Source: Jaltomata sinuosa (lineage: Eukaryota > Streptophyta > Magnoliopsida > Solanales > Solanaceae). Taken from it: a stretch of DNA of 64,000 bases. The notes beneath the pieces were generated by a model that worked only from the letters and a program-made list of their open reading frames with translations, had not been told where the DNA came from and ran no database searches. The position numbers and the translations under genes are program-made. Where the stretch lies: positions 62,001-126,000 of the forward strand of contig QJPP01003107.1 of NCBI GenBank assembly GCA_003996215.1, written 5' to 3'. This document shows positions 34,962 to 46,990 of the stretch, piece by piece; the stretch's first letter is position 1, and every line of letters starts with the position of its first letter.

Positions 34962-37148
34962 TGTAATGACTAATTCCATCGTTATGGGTAATCTATTCAT
35001 GCTAAGAAGTGGGTTAAAAACTTCTGGTTTTGGGAGTTAGAAATTTTGGGCTAGGCTAGTCTCAGATAGATTTTGAGAAAGGTATGGTCTAGGGAAATAT
35101 GGGAAAGTATTGGGAAAAATGTCTTAGGTTGATCTAATATTTCCATTAGCTATGGCGTTAAGGAGTCTGGGGGACTTTTCAGAAGTGATTTTGGGTGAGT
35201 AGAACTCTCGGTATCGAAGTTGACGTAAAGGGGTTAGTTTGAAATGTCAGGATTTGAAGTGTGTTGTAAAATAGGCAACTTTGGAAGAATTTCCAAGGTT
35301 CTATTCCATGCCAACTGCTATAACGGTTGACACCATGCTACCATGATGACCGCTATAGTAAAGTAATTCTCTCTATAGCGAAAGTTAAGGCGGTCAGCAC
35401 CACCATAATGGATGGGTCCCACTGCGGTGGCACCACTATAGAGGTATGGGGACCGCTATAGCAGAATAAGTCACAGTTAATGCAGAAAAATCCCCAAAAA
35501 TGTAAAGAAATTCTCAAGAATAATTTGGAAAAGGGCAGAGGCGATTTGGGCGATTTCAACTAGGATTTCCACCAAATTTCTTCCTAAAGGTAAGGATTTT
35601 ACTCCCCTACTACAATACTTTGATTCCTGGATATTAGATTCATTAGCTATGGGTTTGGAGGAAGGTTTGTATTGACCTAAGAAGGTAGAACATGATGGAA
35701 AAGAAGATTCTAGGGTGTAGAATTCTTGGGTTGTGATTATAATTGTTCATTCATAATTAAAACACCATAATTTGCTTAATGTATCCATAAAAATGATAGT
35801 TTTAGGTGAATTAATGGTGGAAAAGCCCTGATATGGGTGGAATGATCATGTTAGCCTGGGGATTAGGATTTGAATATAATCTGGGGAATTGGTAGGTCAT
35901 TTGGATTAATTTTAGTTATGTGTATTTGTTTTTAAACAAAGGGCAAGCGAAAGCTTTAGGAAACGAAAAGGCTCCAATCAATAAGAGATTTCATGCTAAA
36001 TTGAGGTAGGTGATGGTTGTTGTTTTCCCATTTACAATATGTATACATGGTAACTGTTGCTTAGTATTGCATGTTCATTGTATGTTTTAAGGAATGGAAT
36101 TAAAAATGTCTACGTATCCGGTTATCAATCATGTAAAATGAACTGTCTTGTTGCTTGTTGGTTAATAAGTGTGTTTTTGTTTATTATTTTTTATTGTTGG
36201 ATTGTTTTTGACATTCGCTTGTCTTGGGTATCACTTCTGGTACAGATTACATATATTGGTTGGCTTGGGTACCACGCCTGGTACGGGTTCTATAATAGTT
36301 AGCTCGGGTACCACACCTGGTACAGAATTGATTACAATTACTTCATTGTTCTTTGTTGACGGTTTCATGAGTAGACCGGGTTGTATTCTTGAATTGTGAT
36401 TGTTTCATAATGGCCCATAAGAGGCCGGGTGGGTGTACTTGAATTTGGGGTTGGTCTTAGTGTGGCCCGGGTTGCATGTTGAATACTTAGGTGTTATCCT
36501 AGAGATCCTTGGTTGGTCTGGGTTACTTAAAAAGGATTATCTTATTGTATTATTGTTGTGGTGGTGGTTGTTGGACCTGTTTTATGTAGTTGGTAAGTTA
36601 GGTAGAGGACTTAGAGTCTGGTTATATTGCTGGTTTGTTTATACATGTTTGTTCTACCTTACTTAGTTGCAGTTAAATGTTCATATGTTGTTTATTGAAG
36701 CTGACCGATGATCCTACCAGTACACTATGTTTTGTGTACTGATACTTTACTTGCTTTCCTTTTGTGAGTATATGACATATTCTGGCGGCTATTACGCGAC
36801 CTCAGTTGTAGTTCCGGCGTTTCCAGAATCCAAGGGTGAGCTGCTTCTTTCGGGCTACCATGGTTTCTTCTAGTATACTTTTGGTCCATTGTTTTGAGCT
36901 TAGACTTCTTATTTTTGGGGTTGCATCCCCATACTCTAGACATTAGGAGATATTTTAGTACACGACTTTCAAATTTTAGGGGTATTTTTCGCAAGATCTT
37001 TATTAATAGTATTTTGGCTATGAATGCTAGTTTAAGTTAATACAACTGGTTTTGAGCTGTTAGTTTCACTAAGAGTTAATTGAGTTATTGTTTCTCTCAT
37101 CCAGGAGGTTTGGGGTGGATGTCACTCACGGCGATTTGGATCATGACA
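34962..37148 (+). repeat. Element F 3' LTR
   Basis: TGTAATGACTAATTCC...TGGATCATGACA, collinear with the 5' LTR, palindromes at 35310-35470 and GGTACC-type repeats at 36220-36330. The right TSD ATGAT follows at 37149-37153. Confidence 0.92.
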
Positions 37149-38500
37149 ATGATAGAACATGTACCAGGCGTGGTACCCGAGCGAACCGATAGATATCCCA
37201 TACCAGACGTGGTACTCGAGCCAACCAATGAATTTTACCAGGCATGGTACTCGAGCTAACCAAATATCACAGACATCACAACGATCAACAACAATAAACA
37301 CAACCCACACTTGTAAAACAAACAAGTAAATAAAACAAGGTCATTTCACCAGATTGACAACCGGATATCATTAATATTCATTATTATATTCCCTAAAACA
37401 CGTAATGTACAGGAAACACTAATGCAATAGTTAACATGCACACATAACGTAAATGAAAAAATAGTTCAACCATCACCTACCTCGAATTATGCTCGAATGC
37501 TCTTCTGGACCTGAGCTTTCCCTTTTTGTGAAGCTTTAGCTTGTTCTTGGTCTAAAAATAATCACATAACACCAAAAATCAATCCATGTGGCCTAAATAT
37601 TCCCGAATTATGTCCTAATCCCAAAACCCAGTCCAAACTCATGATCATTGAACCTAACCTAGGGCCTTTCATCTAATAATTCGCCTAGAACTACCAATGT
37701 CATGGGTACATTAGCAAATTACGGTATTAAAATCATGAATTAAACAATTTATACACAAAATCCAAGGTTTTCAATAACCACATTCCTTGTTACACTAGAA
37801 TTTCCTTCTAGGTAAAGCCAAACCCTCCCCACTGCCTGTAACTAACAATTCTAAGGTATAAGAATTAAAGTACTAAGTTAGGGAAATAATTTCCTTACCT
37901 TTATGAAGATTCTTGGTAGAAAATCAGTAAGATTTGCCCTTTTTCAGCTCTGCCCTTTACCTACACATTCTTCAATAATTCTAAATATTTTTGAGGAAGT
38001 TTCTGCATTTGCAGCGACTTACCCCGCTATTGCAGCCGAATGTTGCTATAGCGGCACCGCCGTAGCGAAAGTTGCCCGCTATAGCGGGGTTGATTGCCTT
38101 GACTTCTGCTATAGCGGGAATATCTCTTCTATAGCTACCATCGCCATTGCAGTGACAGAACCTCGGTAATCCTCCTAATTTTGCCCATTTTACAATACAG
38201 TTTCAAACCTTGACGTTTTAGACCAATCCTTTCACGTCAAGTTCGATATCAGGAGTTCTACTCACCCGAATTCATTTTTGAAATGTCCTATGGAGTCCTT
38301 AACATCTTAGCTAATAGAAAAACTAGCTCAACCTCAGATAATTCACCCAATCCTTTCCCTGGATTTCCCTAGACCTTACCTCACTTAGAATTTGTCGGAG
38401 ACTAGCCTAGCCCAAAATTTCCAACTCCTAAATTTGAAAGTTTTCTAACCCGTTTCTTCATACGAATAGCTCACCTATAATGATGGGAAGGGTCATTACA
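37149..38500 (-). repeat. G1 5' LTR, third fragment (with TSD of F)
   Basis: Continues the G1 LTR after F with the same GGTACC-type units found at 60-200, the palindromes GCTATAGCGG (38030-38130) and the end GGGAAGGGTCATTACA at 38500. With the first two fragments it totals about 2.2 kb. Confidence 0.88.
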
Positions 38501-39469
38501 CTCAATCTTATAGAGAAATTCTTGAGTTCTTGAATACTTGTAGCTTATAGAGAAACTTACGGTGTTTGATCCACGAGTTCTCTCTGACTTCTTGTTAAAA
38601 TTTTGGTATCTCTTACTGAATTATGGAGACCCCTATCCATAGTTGTAGAATGGAGAATTTTTAATGAGGGCATGCTTACTTTGGCCAATAAGATTTAAGT
38701 GACTTGATAATATTTGATTGGTCAGAATATGTCACTTACACACGTGACATATCATTGGACATTAATTTCACTAGGCATGTTGTGTCATTTGGATATGTGG
38801 CATGATCCTATTGACTCCTTCGCTTCACTTGAAATGCCACATCATTTGACATGTGGCGCCAAATTGGACCTCTAGAATATATTGACATTGTGAGATTAGC
38901 AATGTGGGCTCATGATTTGTAGCCCAATTTGATGGACTAGTCCATTGAAATTTGTCATTAATTAAATCCATATTTGTTATACTTAAATAATTAATTTAAT
39001 TATATTAATATATAATATTTGTTCAGACTAATATATCTTGAATTTAATATATTTTGAATTATATATTCAATAAATTTTAAATAATTATAAATGCCCCCTC
39101 TTCTGAATTTGTCAGGGTTATCATTTATCTATGACTAGGCTTGAAGTATCGTGCAAGTAAAACAATCAATTAACCAAGGCTTCCATGCTCATTGCGACGT
39201 TGAACAAATTAAAGTGCATTATATAATTTTCTCATGCAACAACTATTATGAATTGGAATCCTTATCCATGTTAACCACAATTTCATCGCCACCACATTAA
39301 TTGGCAATGAAAAAATCCAATGACAACTCTATTTCTAGTAGAACTTGGATGTCAGGCAGAATAGGAGTTGAATTAGAATTCCACCACGTTGGTGCTCTCC
39401 TAAAACCCTTTTGAAAATTAATACCTAGTCCATGTTGGTATCAAATTATTTTAGTCGCCTTATTGCATC

Positions 39470-39478
39470 TATAAATAG
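39470..39478 (+). promoter_or_regulatory. Possible TATA box
   Basis: TATAAATAG in GCATCTATAAATAGATGG, about 30 bases before CATCAGTTAC. Typical of plant polymerase II promoters, including LTR promoters. Confidence 0.45.
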
Positions 39479-39599
39479 ATGGACTCTCTCTATTATTTTT
39501 TCATCAGTTACAGCATCGCGAGTCTAGGGAGCACAATGCAAGATAGTTTCTTCTACTTTTTTTTATGATTTTTATCACTTTTCTACAGCTTAGCATATC

Positions 39600-40480
39600 T
39601 GTGGTAGAAAATCATATCATCTCATAGAAACGTTGATCATGAACAATTTGATTTCCAAAACTAGACTTCTCGATATACAACATATTCAAAATTCACAATT
39701 AATCTCCTTCAATATCGTTCAAGATGATTTTTCACAGTTAGCTTTAAATTCTATCATGATAAAAATTTCAGATTTGTGTGACTTTGCTAAATTTTTTATA
39801 TATTGACATAATAATGATAAAATCATGAGCCGCTTAATTCTACCAAAACTAAATACAAAAGTATACAACATATTCGAAATCTAAAATTTAGTACCTTTGG
39901 GATCATTCTAAATGTTATTATGAATTCAACTTTAGATTTTGATACACCGATAGTTTCAGAATTGCGTGATGACACTTAAAAAATTGTGAAGTACCAAAAT
40001 TGTAATCTACTTGATTCTACTGAAACTATACAGGAACACCTACAATATATCCCAAAATTCAGAATCTAACACCTTCAAAATTGCTATAGATAATTTTTTG
40101 AAGTTGGCACTAGATTTTGCATTGCTTGACTCTTCTGCTTTGTGTATTTGTGGCAGAAATATTCATAACTCGAAGTAGGAGTGTCAAAATCACAAGATTC
40201 TTATTCGGTTTGAAAGAGGACTCCAAGAACTATAATTTTTATACAAATTATAGACAAAAAATTTATGGATTTCTACAAATATTTCATCAAAGTCGGTTCA
40301 GATTCGACCTTGTTTGACTCTTTAGCTTTGAGCATTTGTTACAGAAAATTCATAACTCAGAGTAGGAGTGTCAAAATCATGAGATTCTTATTTTGTTGGA
40401 AATAAGACTCCAAGAATTAAAATTTGTATAAAAATTAGTATCAAAAGTTTTATGAATTTGTAAAATTATATCTTTGAAGA
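39600..40480 (+). repeat. Degenerate tandem repeats, about 170-190 bp per unit
   Basis: About five units share the order (CAGAAA.. TAAC..) then CAAAACTA/GAAACTA, ACAACATAT, AATTCACAATCTA-type and TTTTAGATTTT. The last two (about 40105-40290 and 40300-40480) are the clearest and share GTAGGAGTGTCAAAATCA. The upstream three are more diverged. Confidence 0.6.
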
Positions 40481-40599
40481 TGGTTCAAATTTTGCCTTCG
40501 ATAGGTAATACTCTTTCCTCTACTTATTTCCTTTTTTGTTGTCTCTTTCTCTTCTTTCTTTGCAGGAAAATTAACACTATTTGGAGGAGAAACTAATGT

Positions 40600-41796
40600 T
40601 GTAACACCCAAGAAACGTATCCAGCTTTTTAAACTCAGACTTGCAGAAAATTTTGGACTTCCAGGGACCACGGGTCAAGTCCACCAGTCGTGGAAGGTTC
40701 CACGAGTCGTGAGAGTGACTCTTGATCCCATTCTTGAAGACCGACCTCAGTACTGACAACCACAAGTCACTTTCACGACTCGTAAAAGTTTCTACGCGTC
40801 GTATTGTTGACTCGTGGAAGCTGATCATAGGTCAGTCAGTTTCCCTGACTTCCATGACTAGGCCTTATGATTCCTGGAAGCTTTCACGAGTCGTCCTGTT
40901 GAACCGTAGAAAACCTTCTGCAGGTTGAAATCTTGAGCAGTTCCCATGATAGGAGTACACGAGTCATGAAAAGTCCTACGAGTCGTAGACTCCACTCGTG
41001 GTCACTGAGGTTGACTATTTTTCCACCTTTCTTCTAATTAAATCCCAGGGGCTTTTTGGTTATTTCCCACCCTTTTAACTACTAAGTGAAGTCGTTTTGA
41101 CTACTTTTATAAGGGTTTTCACCCATATTATCCTATGTCTCTTCTAAGTTCCTCATTCTTCATCCAAAAGGGAAAAGTTCCTCTCAAGCTTCAAGTCTCC
41201 AAGCTCCAAGTCAAGCCTCCTAAGCCTTTTCCATTGAAGTGGGTTATCTTCACCCAAGGTATGTGGGTCTTTAACAATGGGTTCCTTTCACCCTTGTGCC
41301 CAAAATCCCCAATTCTTATGTTAAATTATGAACTTATAAAATTAGGATTTTGATCTAAAATTTGGGGAACGTTATGAAATCAGCTTCTATGTTTAAATTC
41401 ATGGTTTTCTATTGATTACTCATGATTTGATTATGATTCTCTTATTGGTTTAAAAAGCCCAAGCATGAAAATTGATTTCTAGCATGAAACTATGAATTTA
41501 CATGTTTTCGAGAGAAAGTTGGCATGATTAGATATCATGGCCTCTATGTATTTACGAAATTGCATGCCTAATTCTTCAAGTATGAATTTAGAAAGAAAAG
41601 CATATTTTGAATTATGGCTATGCTAAGCTTTATGAACTATGATATGAAAGTTGCATGATACCCGATGTGTTTTCATGCTTTATAAACAAGATTTGGCATG
41701 AGAGTATGCCCTTATGAGATTATGAGCTATATGTGCATATTTTGGGAGTAGTACTTAGCACCGAGTGGACGGGGTGAGAGTAACCTTAGTCCCAGA
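40600..41796 (+). mobile_element. K2: LTR of the K family, truncated by M
   Basis: Starts TGTAACACCCAAG and follows K for about 1.2 kb (AAATCCCAGGGG, GGTATGTGGGT, TAGCACCGAGTGGAC). A CACGAGTCGTG palindrome array is at 40665-41010. It is cut at 41796 by element M; the remaining 0.8 kb would lie beyond the right edge of the window. The left flank is AATGT; the matching TSD is outside the window. Confidence 0.82.
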
Positions 41797-44700
41797 TGTT
41801 GACACTCAATTTTTACCCTCCACATTACAAACTAATCTAGAGCCTTTTTTGAATTTTAAACAATTCTTGAAATAATTATTTTGTAAAAAAGGGATAAAAT
41901 ATTTTCCAAATTGGCTTTATAATAGTTTTGAGTAATGATTTATATTTTTCATATTTAATTATGTGAAATTTATATAAGTTTACTTTAAGAACTATTTTAG
42001 AGTTTAATTTCGTAAGAAAATCCTTTTAAAAGATTAAACGATTGATTTTTCTCCAAATTATTTCAAATTAGAGATTAATTGAATAATTAATTTCATAATT
42101 GATTAAATGAGGTGATTATGGGTTAAATACAATATTTATCTCAAATTGTTTAAGTTTAAAGAAGCTTGGATGGTTAATTTTAATTAATTCATCTTTATTC
42201 CTATCCTAGCGTAAATCCGTAAAGTTATTTAAATCCTAACCGAATTCTGCCAATTTACTCTCAATTTGGCTACCCTATTAATTTAAGAGTAGCCACATTT
42301 TGCAATATGTGGCCATTACTTAAACCACCCTTATAACACCTCTTGCTTCAGCTGACCCGAGCCCAAAACAAATATACTCGTCTCAGCCCACTTCCATTTC
42401 CCTCTAATCTGCTGACCCGATCGGCCCACACCATTATCACCCTTATACTCTTATTCCCCTTTCTTTATTCTCTTTAGCACATAAACCAAACACTCCCCTT
42501 CTTCTTCTCTCTTTTCAAAACGATGACGAACCCAGGAAAACCCTAGGCGCCGCCTCATTTCCCCAGTGTTTTCCCTCTCCTCCGTACCCTAGATGCGTGC
42601 CTAGAATGAGGGTTTGTACCACACAGGTACTGGGGTGACGATGTGGAAGCACTCCACACCCCTCCATCGTCCATCCTCGAAATCCTGCTCACAATTTGTA
42701 CCAAGATGGTACCATTCCTAATAGCTCATCAAAACGACACCCCTAACCCCATTAAAATTCCCAAATGCCATCTAAAACTCCATCCAAAATTGAGCTATCA
42801 AGTTGAGAAGATTCCATAAATTGCCCAGGTTTCGATTTCTCTGTAAAATCCATGGAAATTAGTACGAGTTTGTAACATTTCCTTGCCGGCCAGCTTATCC
42901 GTTGAGGAATTCAAATTTCCCACAACGAATTTCCCAGAATTACCCTTTGTTTTCCCCCCCTTTCACTCCCAAAATTTCCCTATAAATAACCCTCCCCTTT
43001 CATTGTGTAGTGGCAACTGACTTGGGGAAAAATTTGAGGATTTTGGAGAAGCACTTCTCTAATCCTATGCAACCGAGTCAACTTTTAGATATAAACATAC
43101 TAAAATCAAACTCTGACGAAGTTGTTGCTAATTCTTACGGTGGTGAAACTCTCCGACGAAGCTCGTGGTTCCCGTTCGCTGCTCCAAAAGAAGTGAACCC
43201 ATTATCCCTTTCTTCTCTTTTCTGTAGCATAATGTAGAGTTATCTGTTCTTATCCTTTTTTTAGAAATGTTTCTGCTGGTTTTAGGCTGGTTATGATGTG
43301 AGCACGAGTTCTTCTTCTTCATTATTTTGGAAATTATCATGTTGGTTTTAAGACTGGTCTTGTTTGGATTCATGTGATATAAGAGAGTCAGTAGCTGTTT
43401 TGTTGTTGAGTTGTATGGTCTTTAAATTCCATGTTGATAGTCTGGTGTGTAGATTTTAGGTTGTGTTAGTTACTAATTCTTGTTGGTTTTGCTAAAAATG
43501 TTGATTTTCCTTTTGGGACTGTTTGTCACGAATGTTATACGACCATGTTATCGTTAATTTGAGTTGGTTGAAGATTTTTCTTTTGGGGGGAGGAAGATTT
43601 GGTTATGTTTTCTGTTTTAGCAGTTCATCATGCTAGTTGCTTATGATTCCTAGGATTTGAACAAACTTGCTAGATTTGAGCATTTTAGACAAGCGCCTAT
43701 GCATTTAGATATATAATTTCTAATTACAATCAGTTAGGGTCCTTCGTAGAAGGAGTTTATTTGATCTTTTTATTTCTTTGCTTGATCCATGTCCCTTAGT
43801 TCTAAAATGGTGAATTCGACTAAATATGGATAGCTTTGTTTATGTGTTTAAGCTGAAAGTTTGAACTTTTGTGAATATGTGTTCATTGGCCAAGTATGAT
43901 CGTATTTTCTTTAAATCAGTGGTTTGTTGTCTTAATTAGACCATATCTCATGTTTCGTATGCCTAAACCTTGTATGCATTTCTATGATTATCAAATTGGA
44001 TTTGAATAGGCCATTCGTTAAAAAAAGCATTAGTTTCGAGCCTAGCAAATTAAGTGTGACACCTGTCTTCCTATCTTTCTCAAAGTATGTTTAATCCTCC
44101 AACTTATTGTCTGAAATCAGCCAAGAGAGGAAAAAATGAATGTGGATCATGTTTGATTGATTTCTGTCATTTTCCTCAAAATATTTCTTTCATCTCTGTA
44201 TTCCAAGCATTAACTATTTGATCTATGAAGTAGTTCATGCCATATCTTTCCTCTTCCTCTTTCTCATTGCAGCATGTCAACTGTTAAACATGAGCCATTT
44301 GTTTTACTCTCCCCGTCCTATAAACTACATTTGATTTCATGATTATACGTTTAATTAGACTGGTCTATTAAAATGGAATCCAGAATAATCGATCTTGAAC
44401 TAGTTATAGCTAGAATATGAGTATGAGTCACCGTTGGTCATCATATTTGTTAGACAATGAATCTGCAGAAAATGTACAAACATGTATTGTTCCTGTTATG
44501 ATTCTTTGTTCCATGCATTTGGTCTTTTAACACAATCAAGCTGTGTTTATTCTTTTCTGTTTTAAAGATTGAAAGCATACAATAGATACACTTAATTACC
44601 AAGTTTTCTTCTAATTCTTATTTCTCTTTTTTTTATGACATGTGACATTCTGAGTCCGCTTGGACTCTTCTCTCCTGCATTACCTTGTTGGGTCAGGCCC

Positions 44701-45613
44701 AACATCATCAAGTCAATCTACCCAAGTCCTAAAGGGACGAAGCATGAAAATAATATTCAGTTGAAGAGAAGAAATGGGCCAAGCCCATAAGATTTGCACT
44801 AGCAGCTACATAAGTCCAAAATGGACTAAGTTCAAAAAGTGGGCTGAAGTCCATGTACAATACAACGCAATAGTCATCCCCAAATGAATAGCAGGCAGAA
44901 TTGGACTAAAATCCAAATTAAACGGCGGTGGGCCTAAAGAGGGCCCACAAATTAGATTCTAGGACAGGTTTAAATTAAGCCATTATTTTACTTTTAGCTC
45001 TTTAACTGCTTAGTTAGAATTAATTATAATTAATTTGGACTGACACTTTAAACCTAGTTGGTCTATCCCTAAAGAGTAAACATTTCAGATTAATTTTTTC
45101 TTTAATCACTCTATTTTTCTTCATGTAAAGGCAATTAGCATACTGTGTCATTTAAACTGTCAAAACAGTAGCATGTCTTCATTTAAAAACAACTCTTCAT
45201 ATATCTTCACTTCTAAGATTGGGAATGGATTTTTCATTAAGTTATATTTACCATGTTTCCTAAATCAAGTTAAAAACAAGATTAGTTTTCTCGAGTTAAT
45301 CAAAACAAGATCTTTTCAAAAGTTTGTCAAAATAAGTTATTTTCAAACAAGTTTGAATAACCGCGAGTTAGCGGATGTTTCGAATGCCTTAAAAACCTTC
45401 TCGAAACATTAATAGGAACCTCTTACCCAAAATCTCTTTAATTTTTAAAGTCTTTATCTGTTTTAGATTTTAAAGATTTTTCTTAAGTTTTTTTCTTGGT
45501 TTTCCTTTTATAAAACTAAGTGTCGACTCTTGCTTTTAAATTGAAAATGTTTTGAAACTTTAAACTAGATTTTTGAAATGATTTTCGATACGAGTCATTT
45601 TTTCCCAAAAACA
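41797..45613 (+). repeat. Element M 5' LTR
   Basis: 3.8 kb from TGTTGACACTC to AAAAACA, 4 bases before the PBS. TATAAATA lies at 42981. The second half (43549-45613) is repeated at 55646-57716. AT-rich, with CCCAAC/GGGCCAAGCCC stretches near 44690-44800. Confidence 0.8.
42981..42988 (+). promoter_or_regulatory. TATA box of element M LTR
   Basis: TATAAATA in TTTCCCTATAAATAACC, followed by a C/T-rich stretch and then GTGTAGTGGCAACTG. Transcription start expected near 43010. Confidence 0.65.
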
Positions 45614-45617
45614 AAAA

Positions 45618-45635
45618 TGGCGACTCTGCTGAGGA
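45618..45635 (+). other. Primer binding site of element M, copy 1 (tRNA-Arg type)
   Basis: TGGCGACTCTGCTGAGGA, 4 bases after the LTR, is close to the complement of a plant tRNA-Arg 3' end, the primer known for Ogre elements. Confidence 0.8.
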
Positions 45636-46990
45636 TAATTCAACTAGGTTCTAACCTTATTGTTTGCAACTAACTTATTTGACTAACTATTCAAATTGTA
45701 ATAATTAGTAACTTTATTGCTTTCCTTATTTGTTTACTTTTTCGCAAAATATAAATTGTTCATGGCATTTTCCGCCTCTCTTGGCAAAGCATTAGAATGC
45801 ATTAGGGGTAAAAAGGCGATAATGCAAGTATTTGCAATCGTTCTTGACAAAACACACAATTTTCAAAACAGACGAGTGAAGTAGTTAACGGTCACTTGTT
45901 GTTTTAGCCTTGGTTGTCCGCCCGGGTTCCCGGTTAATTTCAAAACCTATTCTAGAAACCCAGGATAGAGCGAAAACAAATCCCAAAATAGGCATTGACC
46001 TAAGGTGTCTTGATATCCAAGGGATATTAAGTCCATTAGCAAGACCACCTTATGTTTGAAAGGGCCCACAGCTTGAAAGAACAATCATCCCCTACGTGCT
46101 CAATTGAAGGATGTGATGTCGAGTTGTACGAACCATTGTCCCTCGAGATTGGGATACATTTAGATAGTCTTTTATTTTTGAAGATTGTCATCCGAAAGGC
46201 GTTCAGAATTTGCAAGAAGTCCAAGAAGTTCGAGAACGAAGAACCAATCACGACGGCCTAGTTTAGAATTGTACCCCTGCGTGGGACTGATTTTGATGTA
46301 CATTTCTTTTCCCGCAATTTTGTACCCCTATTTTATTTAATCAATATGTATAAATATATTTAGGGGCAATGGAACGTTTACAAATGAGATACACATTCTT
46401 CAATTCGTTAGGCCTACCTTTGGCATAAAAGGTCACATATCCATATAGGACGTGCTATGAACTGTTATGTGATATAACTGTCTTATGTGCTATGTGTCTT
46501 GCTTGAATCAAGGAAAATTGGTCCATTCCGTGCTGAAATTTTCTAGAACACAGTAAGCAAAATATAAAGCCCACTACACAAAATTGCTCTTGGAGTTCTT
46601 CAAATTTCCCTAGAAAAATTCAAAGACTTCTTAAAACCCTTTTAAGTCTTGCTCGGAGAACGAACTTGCCTTATCCAAATTTAAGAAATTTTCATTTCCC
46701 CACTTTCACAAAAATGCCAAAATATTCAGAAGACACATCAAGGGCTATAGCACAGGCATCAGAAGATGATGACTCAACAAGTCAAATCTCCTGATAGAAT
46801 CTACCTATCCCAAAATCGATCATGTCCGTCGAACCCTCGAGCCAATAAATACCCGTGGATCGATTTTTCTTGATAAAAGCAACTTATGTGTTTCTTCCCG
46901 GTCGAATATCTTGTATTGTTTATCACTAACGTGATCTAACATATCGGCCTTTGAGTTGTTTTTACTTCAACAGGTAATCAAAATTGATCT
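45636..46990 (+). other. Leader of element M, copy 1
   Basis: 1.36 kb before gag. Short ORFs such as 46052-46261 (69 codons) exist but do not resemble the long ORF1 known from Ogre elements, and their copy-2 counterpart (about 58166-58378) is only broadly conserved. I see no coding function. Confidence 0.6.

Larger units (their letters stand above)
28266..37148 (+). mobile_element. F: Tekay-like chromovirus of G1's own family, inserted in G1's LTR
   Basis: Plus-strand element of 8.9 kb, opposite to G1. LTRs are 28266-30456 (2191 bp) and 34962-37148 (2187 bp). A perfect TSD, ATGAT, lies at both ends, and the flanks rejoin a GGTACC-type repeat of the G1 LTR. Gag, PR, RT remnants, RNase H, IN and chromodomain are in order but heavily broken. 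The LTR pair is clearly more diverged than that of A, so this is an old insertion. Confidence 0.93.
1..38500 (-). mobile_element. G1: nested-into Tekay/Del-like Ty3/gypsy chromovirus (host of the nest)
   Basis: G1 is the framework of the left 38.5 kb. It reads on the minus strand, so its 3' LTR is on the left (entering from outside the window) and its 5' LTR is on the right, ending in ...TTACA at 38500. Its pieces are 3' LTR 1-733 and 7550-8022; pol 8023-10974; gag-PR 19503-21547; leader and PBS 23548-23700; 5' LTR 23701-23730, 27442-28265 and 37154-38500. Each gap is filled by a later element bounded by TG..CA ends, three of them with perfect target-site duplications (TSDs). Integrase and a C-terminal chromodomain place it among the chromoviruses; Tekay is the best guess. 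Its own TSD cannot be checked because the left end lies outside the window. Confidence 0.88.
38501..40599. other. Unclassified AT-rich region hosting G1 and K2, possibly an old LTR
   Basis: 2.1 kb with no coding homology that I recognise. It contains DNA resembling a promoter (TATAAATAG at 39470) followed by tandem degenerate repeats, and ends with a pyrimidine-rich tract and TTTGCAGGAAAATTAAC (40557-40573), which looks like a splice acceptor. The combination fits a decayed Ty1/copia LTR and leader on the plus strand, but neither both ends nor a PBS could be found. Confidence 0.4.

Noticed and set aside
38501..40599. A host gene in the gap between G1 and K2
   Set aside because: No ORF above 66-88 codons, no recognisable domain, repeats through half of it. 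It remains unclassified.
42480..43240. TATA box, C/T-rich leader and a short ORF at 43010-43237 that look like the start of a host gene
   Set aside because: They lie within the 3.8-kb LTR of M. The ORF is short and has no homology. The promoter belongs to the LTR.
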